A stretch of DNA of 64,000 nucleotides from Beta vulgaris subsp. vulgaris. Its lineage: Eukaryota; Streptophyta; Magnoliopsida; Caryophyllales; Amaranthaceae. This document shows positions 49,990-62,330 of this stretch, piece after piece; within the stretch, counting starts at the first letter, position 1; the number at the start of each line of letters is the position of its first letter. Made by a program: the position numbers and the translations under genes. The stretch lies in contig NC_079209.1 of NCBI RefSeq assembly GCF_026745355.1, forward strand, positions 17,679,609 through 17,743,608, written 5' to 3'. The notes beneath the pieces were generated by a model. It saw nothing but the letters and a program-made list of their open reading frames with translations, was not told where the DNA came from and did not search any database.

Positions 49990-51135
49990 ATGGATCCTAA
50001 CCATGAAAAATCCAACGACGATCAGCCAACCCCTTCACAACAGTCACAACAAGCCGACCCTCAACCCCTATTCGCAGCATACATCACCCTGATAGCTACT
50101 CAACTTCAACAGACCTTACAGCATAGCATAATGGACATGCGAACGCTATTCACCAGGGAGACACTCAGCCTAACCCCCATATCCTCCCCGAAGCTAGGGA
50201 CCAAGCCCTAGTATGTTCCCAAAGGGAAGAACACAACCCCCGCATGGCCCATGGTCAGCCTAACCGACAACGATCTAAGGCAAGGGAACCCAGTCAACAT
50301 GACAAGGAGAGATATATGAAAGAAAGACACGAGTGACACCCACCTAACGGGAGGTCTACTCGGCATCCGGAAAAGACCCTTGTCTCCAAATCCCCTACAG
50401 GCAATGTCTGACGAAAACCTGAGGAAGCCCGACACTTCCTCAACCAGAAGAGCCTCAGCTAAGGGTATGATGCTAGATACATCCTAATCAAGAAATCTGC
50501 TCAATTAGAGGGGCAAGACGATTCAGCTCACTTTAGAACCCATTGGGATCAACAGTGGAGTGCTTAAGTTCATGGTCCCATTCAACCAATAAATCTTGGA
50601 AGCACCTACTATAGGGAAAATCAAAACACCTATTGAACCGTTTGCGGGCCTAACCGACCTGAATGGCCACTCACAGAGCTCAAATGAGTGTAAGATGCGG
50701 TGGCCTTCGCCGCCCTGATGTTCGAACACCAACCCGGTCGGTTGAGATGGTCCTTGGTAGAGAGCGAAGTGAAAACTTTCTTAGAGGTAATCACCAAGGC
50801 TCAATGGTTCCTTCAGCCGAAAGACATATGTCACCCCTCGACGACGGAAGCAAGAATATAAAAAAAGAAGGGAACCACAAGGACCAGCCTAAACAACAAA
50901 AAACGAGAGGTTAGCTAGAGAGATAGATTCAACGACCATGGCCACGACCCTTCTTTGTTCAGCAAAAACAAAAGAGAGATCTACTTGGACATAAAAGATA
51001 AGTCCATGCTCAACCGCCCACCGCCCACCTTCCATCTGAATGTCCTCCGCTCTAAGAGATAAGAGTCAGTGTTGCGTACCACAAAGAGTGTGGACACACC
51101 ACAAAGGACTGAGAGAACTCAACAAGTCCCTAGGT
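49990..51135 (+). pseudogene. Tat gypsy gag, disrupted
   Basis: The ATG opens MDPNHEKSNDDQPTPSQQ and then ADPQPLFAAYITLIATQLQQ, stopping at 50,211. Later pieces of the gag core are visible near 50,700-50,830 (LEVITKAQWFLQPKD in one frame). The zinc knuckle lies near 51,070-51,115 with AYHKECGHTTKD, in which the expected first Cys codon is changed and a stop follows. Many stops and shifts occur. The sequence breaks off at the Athila-like insertion and resumes at 55,877 with SRADEGNLNRYLKHIGKEKD. Confidence 0.8.
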
Positions 51136-51297
51136 AATTGTTAGGTGCGCGACACGCCTATCAAATTTTGGCGCCGTTGTCGGGGACTAATTGTATTAGA
51201 TTAGTTTATCTTTGATTTATTTAGCTAAACTTATTTTTGTTCGATCATTGTTACTCTATTTGTTGTTTAATCTCTTTTCTTTCAGTCCTTTTGTTTC

Positions 51298-52292
51298 ATG
51301 CACACTCGTAGCAAGGGTTCACAAGATCTAATTACTCTTGATCGCGAGTTTGAAGCTACAACAAGGAGATTAGGAGGTCAAAGAAGAAACCAACAACAAG
51401 AATCAACAATGGGAGACGAAGCACCACCAAAGTCTCTAGAGGAATATGCTATGCCCGATGATATCACTACCACCATTACCAGACCCACTACAACTGCTAA
51501 ACATTTCGAGCTCAAGCCACAATTTATTCAGTTTATATCTCACAGGACTCTTATGCGGGAACACCCAAAGAGAGCCTTACTGTTCATTTGGCTAACTTTC
51601 GAGAGAAGTGTAATACTTTAAAACTAACAAATGTTTCTGATGATTTGATTCGATATTGTGCTTTTCCTTTTTCTCTCAGGGAAGAAGCAAAATAATGGTT
51701 AAAAGAAGAAGAAGTAAGGAAGATTGCCACATGGCTGAAACTGAAAAAGGCCTTTCTTTACAAGTTATTTCCTCCTATGAGAACTTCCAAGTTCAGAAAT
51801 GAGATATATGGTTTTCAACAACATGAATTGGAGTCTCTCTATGAGGCATGGCAGAGATACAAGGCTTTGCAAAGACAGTGTCCACACCATGGCATTCCTG
51901 AGTGGCTACTGATTCCGACATTTTACAATGGTTTGAAACATGATGTTCGAAGTTCTATTGATGCCACATCTGGCGGTATTTTTATGGCCAAAACTGCAGA
52001 AGGTGCGAAGACATTGTTGGATGATATGGCTACCAACAATTATCTTTATGATTGGAGTATGTCTCGTGGACCCCTTAAAAGGGGAGGTAAGTATGAGGTT
52101 GATGTTATTGCTACTTTATCTAACACTGTGTAGGTGTTGGCAGCTAAGGTTGACCAACTAAGTAGCAGATCAATAGCACCTGTTTGTGAGGTTTGTGAAG
52201 TGCAAGGTCACTCATTGAATGAGTGTCAATACAACACCATGGGAGCGGTAACTGAGCAAGCTAATGCCCTCCTAAACACAAACACAAGACCA
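51298..52292 (+). pseudogene. Athila-like gag, frameshifted
   Basis: The ATG opens MHTRSKGSQDLITLDREFEA, the usual Athila gag start. DLIRYCAFPFSLREEAK follows and is interrupted by a stop, then FPPMRTSKFRNEIYGFQQHE, ESLYEAWQRYKALQRQCPHH and FYNGLKHDVRSSIDATSGG, which are hallmark gag motifs. A Cys-rich CEVCEVQGHSLNEC (near 52,200) is the zinc knuckle. Shifts occur near 51,560 and 51,690, and a TAG at 52,131-52,133. Confidence 0.85.
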
Positions 52293-52321
52293 TAAAACAA
52301 CCCATACTCAAACACATAACC

Positions 52322-52612
52322 CAGGTTGGTGATATTGAAATCAAGAATGCCTTATGTGATCTTGGGGCAAGTGTTAGTCTCATGCCCTTGTCAATCTGCA
52401 AGAAGCTTAATATGGGTGAACTGAAACCCACACGCATCTCCTTACAACTAGCAGATAGAACAGTCAAGTTCTCCCTTGGCATCCTTGAAGATGTTCCTCT
52501 TAGAGTCGGGAAATTTTTCATTCCATATGATTTTGTTGTTATGAAAACGGAAGAAGATGCAAACGTCCCCATTATTCTTGGGAGACCCTTTTTGGCCATG
52601 CTGAAGCCATAA
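52322..52612 (+). pseudogene. Athila-like aspartic protease
   Basis: The frame contains IKNALCDLGASVSLMPLSIC, with Asp-Leu-Gly where active proteases have Asp-Thr/Ser-Gly, as is common in Athila copies. Then come LQLADRTVKFSLGILEDVPL and VPIILGRPFLAM, the family flap and ILGRPFL motif. A stop follows immediately. A further frame (52,659-52,937) with AEIKAEQCIIKKNLSSIF has no assigned function. Confidence 0.8.
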
Positions 52613-53763
52613 TTAATATGTAAAAGGGAAAAATCACCTTTGAAATAGGCGAGAGAAGATGGAGTACACACTCACAAACTTCATGGATTCTCCATCTATG
52701 GGAGAAATTGTTGATAGAGTGGATGTACTCAATAAGGATACCCCCGTTCTATCTAGCACTCCTTTTTCTACGTCGATTGAGAGATCACTTGCAAAAATCC
52801 AACATTCAGTTGCCGAGATTAAGGCAGAGCAGTGCATTATAAAGAAGAACTTGTCATCCATATTTACAATCTTGGAAAATTTCAATACTTGGATGCAGTC
52901 ACCAGGGTTCCCGAACCCTTCTCTCTTCCCTTCTTAGTGAGGATCTGTGAGTACCCTGCCCCTTTATTTATGTCTACTCTTTACTTTTGTCACATTGCGG
53001 ACATTGTGACATGCTAGTTTGGGGGGTGGATTTACCACATCATCTGTACATATTCATCATTTAGGCATTTTTTTTATTTTCCGTTTTTGCATATAGTTTC
53101 ATTATTAAGTTGCATTTCAGGTTGCATTTAGGATTGATCTTTGCTGATAGTACACACCAAGCTTGGTTCTATGCTCATCTCTATGTGAAGTCTAAGCATG
53201 ATTTGGATAATCTTGTATTATTTTTTATCTATCCTTGCTCGTTGTGATTTGAATGGTTTGTGGTAAGACGGTTTGATCCTCCTAAGGGAGACTTGACTAT
53301 ACTTGTTAGCCAAAAATCTACCAAGTGAGATAATTTGAGCCTAATGGACTAACATCTTTTTAGTCTTTCTTTTCATGTGTAATGCTCTTCCTTGGTTATT
53401 ATTCTCTGGAACTTGCATTGATACTCCTCGAGACCACATTGACTTGTTTATGCATCGAATATGATTGAGGCAATTGTTATTTCTGAGCTACATGACCAAA
53501 TGCCACCTACATTGGTTATTCCCTTTTTGTCATCCCTTTGAGCCTAGCCTGTTTCATTTGATTAACTACATGTTTAGCCCTTTACCTTGTCATACCTAGG
53601 AAATTTTGAAGCTATGTTGATGAAGTTAAGTGTGACATTGGAGATATTTTGTGGTATTTGATTATATTGAGTTCACCTTGTGGCATCGAATATGATTGAG
53701 GCAATTGTTATTTCTTTGAAACTCCTATTTCCTGTTGTAGATGATTTGTTGAATCCTTTATTG

Positions 53764-53812
<49 letters not shown>

Positions 53813-53829
53813 AAAAAAAAGAAAAAAAA
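53764..53829. repeat. Poly(A) tract
   Basis: A run of nearly 50 A residues is followed by G-interrupted A tracts. It lies in the non-coding part of the Athila-like element and is likely to vary in length or be misassembled. Confidence 0.9.
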
Positions 53830-54479
53830 GATTGTGATTTATGTCTTTAGTGCGTAATAAAAGGAAATTGTACTTTATAGTTGAGGAGTTACGAATTAGT
53901 TAATGAGCAAAAGAAATGAAGTGAAATTAAAATGTGTGCTTTTGGAGTTTAGTAATTGTTGTCAAGGGTGTTTGAAAAAAACAAGGAAAAAAAGGGAAAA
54001 AGCTTCACTTTCCCCTTTGAACACCACTTTTCTAGAAGTTCCCACACCCATACCTTAAGCCTTCATTACAACCCATATAAGCCCTCATGATTCTTTGCAT
54101 ATAACGTAGTCCCGTAGCGGTGGAGTGTGAGAAGATGTACAAGCTTATGGTAGGATATAATCAATGGATTGGAGCCTTGTGCAACTATTTGACCCTTTTA
54201 TACACATAAGTGTTGTGTGCACGACTAGAGTTAGGGTTATCATGTATGGTCAAGGCAAGCTTGGGGGAGCTACGTGGTAATATTGGTTGTCAAGTCACAA
54301 TTATGAGATCTAGGACTTGGATTAAATAGTTTTGTGTTTATTCCCTTCATGGTTTTAATATTTTCACATTGAAGATTGATTTGAAAACCTTGCTGTGTGT
54401 GTGATTGAAGAGTTTTTGTCTTACTTTTCTCTATGTTTCATGTTGGAATGCTTGAGGACAAGCATTCCTCCTAACTATG

Positions 54480-55876
54480 TAGTAGGGTAAGTCAAGGCCG
54501 AATTCACAGAGACAAACGGTATCAAACACTAGAGAATCTCGACTCCAGCCATTTAACTAAACAAGTGACAAACAATGATAAAAAAAGTGTTGAACTAATA
54601 ATAATGCTAAATTATTACAACTACTAAGAACACACGAGGTAAAATCAATCAATAAAAGAGCCTATAATTAAGTAACCCCACTAGCACGAATAATACATGA
54701 ATAATTCACATCCCAATAAACATAATAAATGATTCAAAAGGAGTAATATATAACTACAAAAGATCTCTCCCGAGTACCTATGGCTAGTCTAAACAAGCAA
54801 TCAAACCTATTCCCATGGAATCATGCCAGAAAAAGACATTAAACATGGCCTTACAATTAAATTCCTAGTAATGCTATCTACTTATTCCCATAGAGATACT
54901 CATACTCTTGATTGAATCAACAAATCCATCTAGATTCAATTCCCATTGAAAACAAGACATAAGGAATCAATTCAAAATCACCTATCCCTAGTATGATAAT
55001 GAAAATAAGCACAATTCAATCAAGCAAGAACAATAATTAATCGCATCAAATTGGGATTATGAGAGGGATTCATGCATTAATCATTGCTAGGGCTCAACTT
55101 AACCCTAGATTATAAAACTACTCACTCAAAATTGAAATAACTAAGCAATTGATAAATAAATTGAAAGACATAATAATAATCAAGGAAAAGAGAAGATTAG
55201 AAAACTTAGTCTTTACTTGAATGGATCAAACTTGTAGACTTCAAGATTCAATAATGGAGTTTTTGTCTCAAAAGCTCTCGACAAAATAACACTCTATTTT
55301 CTAATAAAGAAAAACTGCCCAAAAGTATGTTTTATAAAACCTAATATTGCTTACATAAACTAGAAAGAGAAATAATTAAAATTTGCGAAAATAATCGGGC
55401 AACAGCATGCACGGGCAAGGAGGATCTTGCAAGGGTGTGCAGCATGATGCATGGGCAAGCAGAATTCTGCTTGGACGTGCACACAAAATAAAAGATTTTT
55501 GGTGTTTTGGTTTACAATAGTGCACGGGCAAGTGAAATCTCGCTTGGGCGTGCGCCTTGGTGTGTGGGCAAGCGAGATTCTGCTTGGGTGTGCGCCTTGG
55601 TGCATGGGCAACCGAGATTCTGCTTGTTTTTGCAAAGAAAGTATTCTTCAATATCATAATTCCTTCAACCCCAAAGCACTCAGACTCATCTTCTCGCATT
55701 CGAAAACTGCCAAGTAGACCATCTACGAACCATATTAGCTTCTCTTAGTCACAATCGGCCTCAAGAACCTGAAAATCACATAAAAGAGCCGAAAGTATCT
55801 CGAAATAACATAATGGTTGAAAAGAATGTCCAAATTATGCAATTAGATCTAAGATGCACTAAAAACCGACTTATCA
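54480..55876. repeat. 3' region or LTR of the Athila-like element, with inverted-motif repeats
   Basis: From about 54,480 the sequence is non-coding and AT-rich, containing CCGAATTCACAGAGAC. At 55,405-55,640 a motif GTGCACGGGCAAGCAG or its variants, followed by ATTCTGCTTGGGCGTGCGCC, repeats about five times. Each unit is itself palindromic (GCAAGCRGAATTCTGCTTG), so the block can fold into hairpins. It probably includes the 3' LTR, but its start is not resolved. Confidence 0.55.
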
Positions 55877-55879
55877 ATA

Positions 55880-58800
55880 GTCGAGCAGATGAAGGCAATT
55901 TGAACCGCTACCTCAAGCACATAGGCAAAGAGAAAGACAAGCAGAACGTAGGTTAGTCAAATAGTGGGGACACCGATGAATTTATTGGAGTCATAAGAAG
56001 TGGCTTTGGATCAGGATACCTTACCGCCCAACCTCGTAAATCCTACCTATAGAGTCTCAAGCATCAAGTGCTTGACGTCCAACAACCCCGACCAAACTGC
56101 CCCGTAATGACCTTCGGGGTATCCAGTCGGACACTACACATACCCCATGACGACCCCTTTGTGATTGAACTCAAAGTGGCTAACACAAGAGTCAAAGAGT
56201 GTTAGTGAATACCGGATCATCAGTCGATATAATCACGCTCGAGTTCCTCAAAAAGTTGAAGTACAGCAAATGAGATGTCACTTTCCTTAATAAGCCACTC
56301 ATAGGCTTCGAGGGAAACTATGTACACCAATCAAATCAATAAAGCTACCCACTTCGATGGGAGAAAAAGGCAAGGGTAGAAGCCTATTGATTCACTTTTT
56401 GGTAGTATACATCCCCCTACCATACAACATTATAATAGGGAGAACAACTCTAAACAAGGTCAAGGAGGCCATATCCACCTACCAACTCCTCATGCAATTC
56501 GAAACTGAAGAAGCAGGGTAGAAAAGGTCCAAGGGGATCAACAAGCAGCAAGAGAATGTTACGTCAAAAGCTCGAAAAACAGAGTCAACGTCCAAGGGTA
56601 CTCGAAAATAAAAAGCGAGAAGATAATCGGCCCTCAAGTGGTCTCGGAGTACGAATGCCCTCAACCAGCTGAGGATGATAAACAAGTAGTCATCGATGAG
56701 GAATGTGGTCAAACTTTGAGGGTAGGAAAGCCATGGACACTCAGACGAGAAAATAGATCATTGAGGTACTCATAGAGTACAAGGAGGTCTTTGCCTATGA
56801 AGCTCGGAAATGCCTGAACTTGACCCCATAATAATGTGCCACGAGTTCAACATCAAGGAGGGTTTCAGGCCAATCAAGCAAAAGTTAAGACATCAGGGCC
56901 TCGAGAGGAACACTACAGCGACAACCAAAGTCAAAAAACTACTTGAGGCAGGCTTCATACAAGAGTGTTCGTACTCAGAGTAGTTGGCCAACGTTGTGTT
57001 AGTTAAAAAGTCGAGCGGGGTCTGGAGAATGTGCGTGAAATTCACAAACCTGAACAAGGCTTATCCAAAAGATAACCACCCTCTGACCAAGATTGATAGG
57101 CTGGTCGACTCAATGGCTGGGCATGCACTCTTGAGTTTCATGGATGCAAATGCATGCTATCATCAAATCCCAATGGCTGAACATGACCGAGTCCACACCG
57201 CCTTCATCACCAACCAAGGGTTGTGCTGCTACAGGATAATGTCATTCGGCCTGAAGAATGCTGGAGCTACGTATCAATGAACTGTTAACAAAATCTTCAA
57301 CGACCAACTAGGTTGGAACATGAAAGTGTATGTTGACGACATGATTGTCAAAAGCAATACCCAAGGGGACCATCCCTCATACTTAAAGGAAACCCTTGGC
57401 AACTAAGGCGGTTCCGCATCATGTTGAACCCAAAGAAGTGTGTATTTGGCGTAAAAGAAGGGAAATGCATCGGATTCCTAGTGGATGAGAGAGGGATTTA
57501 GGCAAACCCCAACAAGATCAAAGCAATAATGGAGATGAAATCCCCCCCCCCACAACATACGATAGGTGCAGCGTCTTACCAGCTGTCTGGCCGCCCTTAG
57601 ACGCTTCTTTTCAGGTAGGCAGACAAAAGCTTGAATTTCTGTAAAGCTTTAAAGAGGAAAGAGTTCACTTGTACGACGAGGTCGAACAAGCCTTCGCCTC
57701 CCTCAAAACACATCTATCAACCCTTCCCAAGCTAATTTCTCCCTTTTGAGGCGAAACGTTTTTCATTTATCTAGCTGTATTAGAATACACACTCAACGAT
57801 GTTTTAATAGCTGAAAGAGAAGAAAAATAACACCCGGTCTATTTCGCAAGCCACGCCTTCCGAAGAGCGGAAGCTAAATACAACGAGATATAAAAATTGT
57901 ATTCTCCGTCGTAATGGCTAGTCAGAAGCTTAAAGCCTACTTCCAAGCCCGCCAAATCAACGTTCTTACATGGTTGTCCCTCAAGTAGGTGATTGAACGC
58001 CGAAATCACTCCAGTTAGATGATTAACTGGCAGACCAGCTCGCAGACTTCAGACTAGAGTACATGCCCCAAGGAGCAATCAAAGCTCATGCCTTAGCGGA
58101 CTTCATAACATAATGTACCACCAGGCCCCCGTCGGCAAGCAAGACGGTTGGGAACTACAAGTGGACGAGTCGTCCACTAAAATAGGGTGTTGAGCTAGTC
58201 TGGTCATCAAGCCCCTAGTCGAAAAATATGGAATATGCTATTAAGTTTGAATTCTTGGGATCTGGCAATGAAACGGAGTATGAAGCACTGATACTCGGAC
58301 TCCAACTATGTATCCTTGGCGGTGCCAGGGCAGTCAAAGCCAAATGTAACTCACAAACGCATAGTGGGTCATGTATCAGGTGAATATGAAGCCAACGAAG
58401 ACAACATGAGGATGTACTTGACCAAAACCTAACAATTCATCAAGAAACTATCCCATTTCAGCATTACCCACATAACTAGGTCAGGAAAGCAACAGGCAGA
58501 TGCTTTGGCGAGGATGACAAGTTCAACAGAGGGGTCAGCCCCTCATACCATTATGTGGGAGGTACTGCATCAGACGACCATCAATGTAAAGAGCAACTAG
58601 TGTTGAATCGAACGACTACCTGGATGGAAGAATTGGTCAGATACTTGAAAGACGGGATACTACCCTAGGACCACAAAGAGGCCGAGTGAGTCAAGCAAAA
58701 ATCAGGATGGTTTTTATGGCACCAGAACCAGCTCTACCAAAAGTCCTTCACTCACACTCTCCTTTAATGTGTAACCCTCGAGGAAGGAGACTACATCCTA

Positions 58801-59084
58801 AAGGAAATCCACCAAGGAGCTTGTGGAAGTCACCAAGTAGCAAGGATAGCTGGACAAACACTCAGAGCAGGCTATTATTGGCCTAGCCTCAAGGTGGATT
58901 CTCGTCATGCCAAATCCATTCGGACATCCCTACATCACCAGCCACCCGTCTGACAACAATCAAGGTAGTTTTACCGTTCGACAAATGAGGCAAGGACTTG
59001 CCCGTACCATCGCAATTTCTTCATAGCTGCGATTGATTATTTCACCAAATGGATAGAGGTTGAACCACTCATCTCAATAACGGA
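55880..59084 (+). pseudogene. Tat gypsy pol (protease, RT, RNase H, integrase), disrupted
   Basis: The protease region shows PHDDPFVIELKVANTRVK (near 56,147-56,200) and then NTGSSVDII after a shift, with Asn in place of the catalytic Asp. The RT lies at about 56,820-57,400: LLEAGFIQECSYSE, WRMCVKFTNLNKAYPKD, FMDANACYHQIPM, FGLKNAGATYQ and YVDDMIVKS. RNase H pieces follow, including NETEYEALILGLQLC and KQQADALARM (near 58,490). The integrase shows GACGSHQVARIAGQTLRAG with YYWP, and FFIAAIDYFTKWIEVEPL (near 59,010-59,060). Stops and shifts occur throughout, so no function remains. Confidence 0.88.
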
Positions 59085-59304
59085 CAAGGTAGGTGGGCTG
59101 ATAATCTTGTTGATATCTTCACAAAGTCGGTTATGCAGAGTAAGTTTCAACATTGTTTGGACTTTTTCAATGTTCGTGGTTGTTAATTTCCCTTTGGAGC
59201 AAGTATTGGGCCCTTAGGGGATAATCTGGTGTCCTTACGGGACAAATCTGGTCTGGTTCTCTTTCGGGGTAAATTTAGTTGCCAGGAGAATTTGGGATTA
59301 TGTT
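59085..59304 (+). pseudogene. Copia pol C-terminal scrap
   Basis: The frame ADNLVDIFTKSVMQSKFQ with HCLDFFNVRGC and a stop at 59,184-59,186 is the C-terminal signature of copia RNase H, not of gypsy elements. It follows the gypsy integrase without any border signal. The rest up to the CACTA end is probably the polypurine tract and 3' flank of this copia copy. Confidence 0.8.
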
Positions 59305-60359
59305 CACTAGTGGAAAAAACCTTATATGTCACTTTGTACCGGATGCGGTTTTTGTAAAATCGCATCCGAAAATGAACAAAAAATGCGAGGGAAACTTGCC
59401 AAAGAAAAGCAGATGCGGTCCAAAAAAATCCGCATCAAATTTAATATCGGATGCGATTTTTTTCCGAACCGGATGCGGTTCAGGGGACCGCATCTGAAAC
59501 TCCTCTGCTAAATGCCTTTCCTAAAAAAACCCGCCTATTCTAAACACAAACTTTTTCCTCCCAAGCAAAATACTCACAGCACGAACAACTTGCGCCACTA
59601 CCACTGTCCACGCCGGCGACTTGTTACCACCACCAACTCTGGTGACTTGCGCACGTGAAGATTCGCCACCACCAGCTTGGTTAGTTTCACCCTAATTTCG
59701 CGCCGCCACTGCCCTTATATCGCGCCACCACTGCCATAGTTTGGCGCCACCACTTCTGCCCTAGTTTTGCACCACCACTGCTGCTTCCTAGCTTCATTCC
59801 TCCTCCTCCCCTTCCTAACCAACTACATTACCACCTTTTCCTAGCTAGGTAAGTAAAATTTTCATAACTTTTATTGTAATCTCATAAATTTATAATTTAT
59901 TGTAATTTTATGAATAATTGTTAGTGAAATTAGGTTGTATAATAGTTTAAGGGTTTAAATTTTATTAGTTTGAGTTAATTTAATTTGAATTAGAGTAGTT
60001 AGTTTGATTTAGAGGTTAAAAAACTAGGTCTTTGTGGTAGGAGGAGTATGATTGTTATTTTTGTAGTTTAGTTTAGTTTAGTTTAGTTTAGTTTAATTTG
60101 GTAATTTATACTAATTTGAACTTTAAACTTTGTTGTTGATAATTGAAGCTAGCTAGTGACAGAGTGCTAGTGACGGAGTGTTGAGTTCCATTTCCCTATT
60201 TACAACCTTGATATTGGTAAGTTATCACTCACATTTAACTTTCTTTAATTTCATATATTACAAAAGTGGTTTATATATGTAAATTGGTTTATATGTGCAA
60301 ATATGTATATATGTATCGTTGAATTAATATTAGATGTAAGATACTTAAATTTTAGTCGC

Positions 60360-61205
60360 ATGTAATGGCATGTTTAGTTCTTATTAGGGTCACTATATGT
60401 ATTGCAATCAACTAAACTAGCTTCACGTGTATTGAAACCCACTTTGGGTAAGTTGGATGTCATTTTAGGCCAATTTCGGCTTTTCATGTTCCAATTCTTT
60501 AATTTATCACTTTTAGCCGCATGTAATGGAATTTTTAGTTCTTATTAGGATCACTATATGTATTGCAATCAACTAAACTAGCTTCACATGTATTCAAACC
60601 CACTTTGGGTAAGTGGATGTCATTTTGGGCCGATTTTGGCTTTTCATGTTCCAGTTCTTTAATTTCTCACTTTTAGCCACATGTAATGGCATGTTTAGTT
60701 CTTATTAGGATCACCATATGTATTGCAATCAACTAAACTAGCTTCACATATATTAAAACCCACTTTGGGTAAGTGGATGTCACTTTGGGCCGATTTTGGC
60801 TTTTCATGTTCCAATTCTTTAATTTCTCACTTTTAGCCGCATGTAATGGCATGTTCAACTCTTATTAGGATCACTATATGTATTGCAATCAACTAAACTA
60901 GCTTCACATGTATTGAAACCCACTTAGGGTAAGTGGATGTCATTATGGGTCGATTTCGGCTTTTCATGTTCCAATTCTTTGATTTCTCATTTTTAGCCGC
61001 ATATAATGGCATGTTTAGTTCTTATTAGGATCACCATATGTATTGCAATCAACTAAACTAACTTCACATGTACTGAAACCCACTTTGGGTAAGTGGATGT
61101 CATTTTAGGCCGATTTCGGCTTTTCATGTTCCAATTCTTTCATTTCTCACTTTTAGCCCCATGTAATGGCATATTTAGTTCTTATTAGGATCAATATATA
61201 TGTAA
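60360..61205. repeat. 160-bp tandem array, about 5 copies
   Basis: ATGTAATGG or its variant starts at 60,360, 60,521, 60,681, 60,841, 61,001 and 61,161, a period of 160-161 bp. Units include CAATCAACTAAACTAGCTTC, CCCACTTTGGGTAAGTGGAT and GGCTTTTCATGTTCC. The last copy is incomplete. Confidence 0.95.
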
Positions 61206-61281
61206 GAAACCGATTTGGGTACATGAAACTCGTTATGGCCTATTTCTAGTTTTGAGCGGGGGTGGGAGATTGTGCAAGGGG

Positions 61282-61922
61282 CAGTGATGGCCACTAGTGC
61301 GGACTGGGCGGGCCGGACCGTGGGCCGTAGTGGGCTGGGCTGAGATTTCACCGTCCAGGACCGGACCGTAAAATTCATGGATTGGGCGGGATGGTCCGTG
61401 AGTTGAAAAATCTTGGCCCACACCGGTCTATTACCGGTTTTTATGGTTCGTGGGTCTGGTGGGCTGGACTGGGCTGACGGGAAGACATGAGAATTTATTT
61501 TTTCAAAATTATTTAATCATTGAAATTATTCATTATTGTTAAATAAAATCTTTAAAATGAACTAAAAATATATACAAATATTAATATTAATGAATAATTT
61601 AATTATTTTTAAATTTGATTGAATTATAATATATGCAATTTGATTAAAATATATACAATTTGATTAAAATATACACAATTTGGTTCAATATTTACTTGGA
61701 TTGGGATGGTCTAATTCATGGGTCGGGTTGGACCGATTTCATGGTCCGGGCTGGGCGATTTTTGTAATGGGCTTTAGTGGGCTGGACTCAAGAAATCTGG
61801 CCCACGGCCCACCCACCAATTTCACGATTTGAGTTGGGCTGGACCGGGCTTTTTGCTGGCCCGACCCACACGACCCACGAGGTGGGATGGGCTGGATTGG
61901 CCCGCACTGTTGGCCATCTCTA
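61282..61922. mobile_element. hAT-type MITE (641 bp) inside CACTA 4
   Basis: The ends are CAGTGATGGCCACTAGTGCG and the complement of CGCACTGTTGGCCATCTCTA. Perfect 8-bp duplications GCAAGGGG flank it (61,274-61,281 and 61,923-61,930). Subterminal GGGCTGG and GGCCC motifs are abundant on both sides. No coding sequence. Confidence 0.92.
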
Positions 61923-61930
61923 GCAAGGGG

Positions 61931-62330
61931 GGTGTGTGCTGTTAGGGGAGGCAGTGCATGGGTGTGTGCAGTGACGGGGGCAATGTAGGGGGCAGGTGGC
62001 AGGGGGTGACAGTGTACGGGGTGGGGGGCTGCAGGGGTGGGGGCAGGGGTAGTGTGCACAAGGGGTAGGGGAGTGGTGCAGTTCAGGGGGCAGGGGTTGT
62101 GCAGGGGGTCCTATAGTGCAGGTGGTGTGTAGGGGGTCCTGTAGTGCAGGGGTGCAAGGGGGAGGGCAGGGGTGCAGTGCAGGGGGCAGGGGGTGTGTGT
62201 AGTGATGGGGGGCAATGTGTGGGGTACGGGAGGGCTGTAGGGGTGGGGGAAGGGGGTAGTGTGCACAGGGGGTAGGGGAGGGCTGTAGTGGCAGGGGGTG
62301 GCAGGGGGGTAGTTTGGCGGTGCACGACAT
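61931..62330. repeat. G-rich low-complexity tract
   Basis: About 400 bp with repeated GGGGGCAGG, GGTGTGTGC and GTGCAGGGGG, with strong G over C bias on the plus strand. Frames on the minus strand are Pro/His-rich and an artefact of composition. G-quadruplex formation is plausible. Confidence 0.8.

Larger units (their letters stand above)
51139..55876 (+). mobile_element. Athila-like gag-protease element, non-autonomous
   Basis: After a short LTR-like end (TGTTAGGTGCGCGACACGCC to TATCA) comes AATTTTGGCGCCGTTGTCGG, the typical PBS region of Athila-type gypsy elements. Gag and protease follow but no RT, RNase H or integrase, and purine tracts TTTGGGGGGTGG (53,018) and GCTTGGGGGAG (54,249) stand where the 3' part would be. 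The right border CTTATCA resembles the left LTR end. The flanks are the two halves of the Tat gag. The 3' LTR start and the target duplication could not be defined. Confidence 0.7.
49279..59084 (+). mobile_element. Ty3/gypsy Tat-lineage element, split and decayed
   Basis: The 5' LTR (49,279-49,766) starts TGTTTGGGCT, the same as the Tat-type element above, and ends GACAGAATCA. The PBS region TTGGCGCTGTCTGTGGGG follows. Gag lies at 49,990-51,130 and the pol parts at 55,880-59,084. An Athila-like element of about 4.7 kb separates them. Lineage markers are the LPHDDP-type protease start, the YVDDMIVKS RT box and an extra RNase H with NETEYEALILGLQLC. The 3' end is lost at a junction with a copia fragment, so no 3' LTR is seen. 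Confidence 0.88.
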
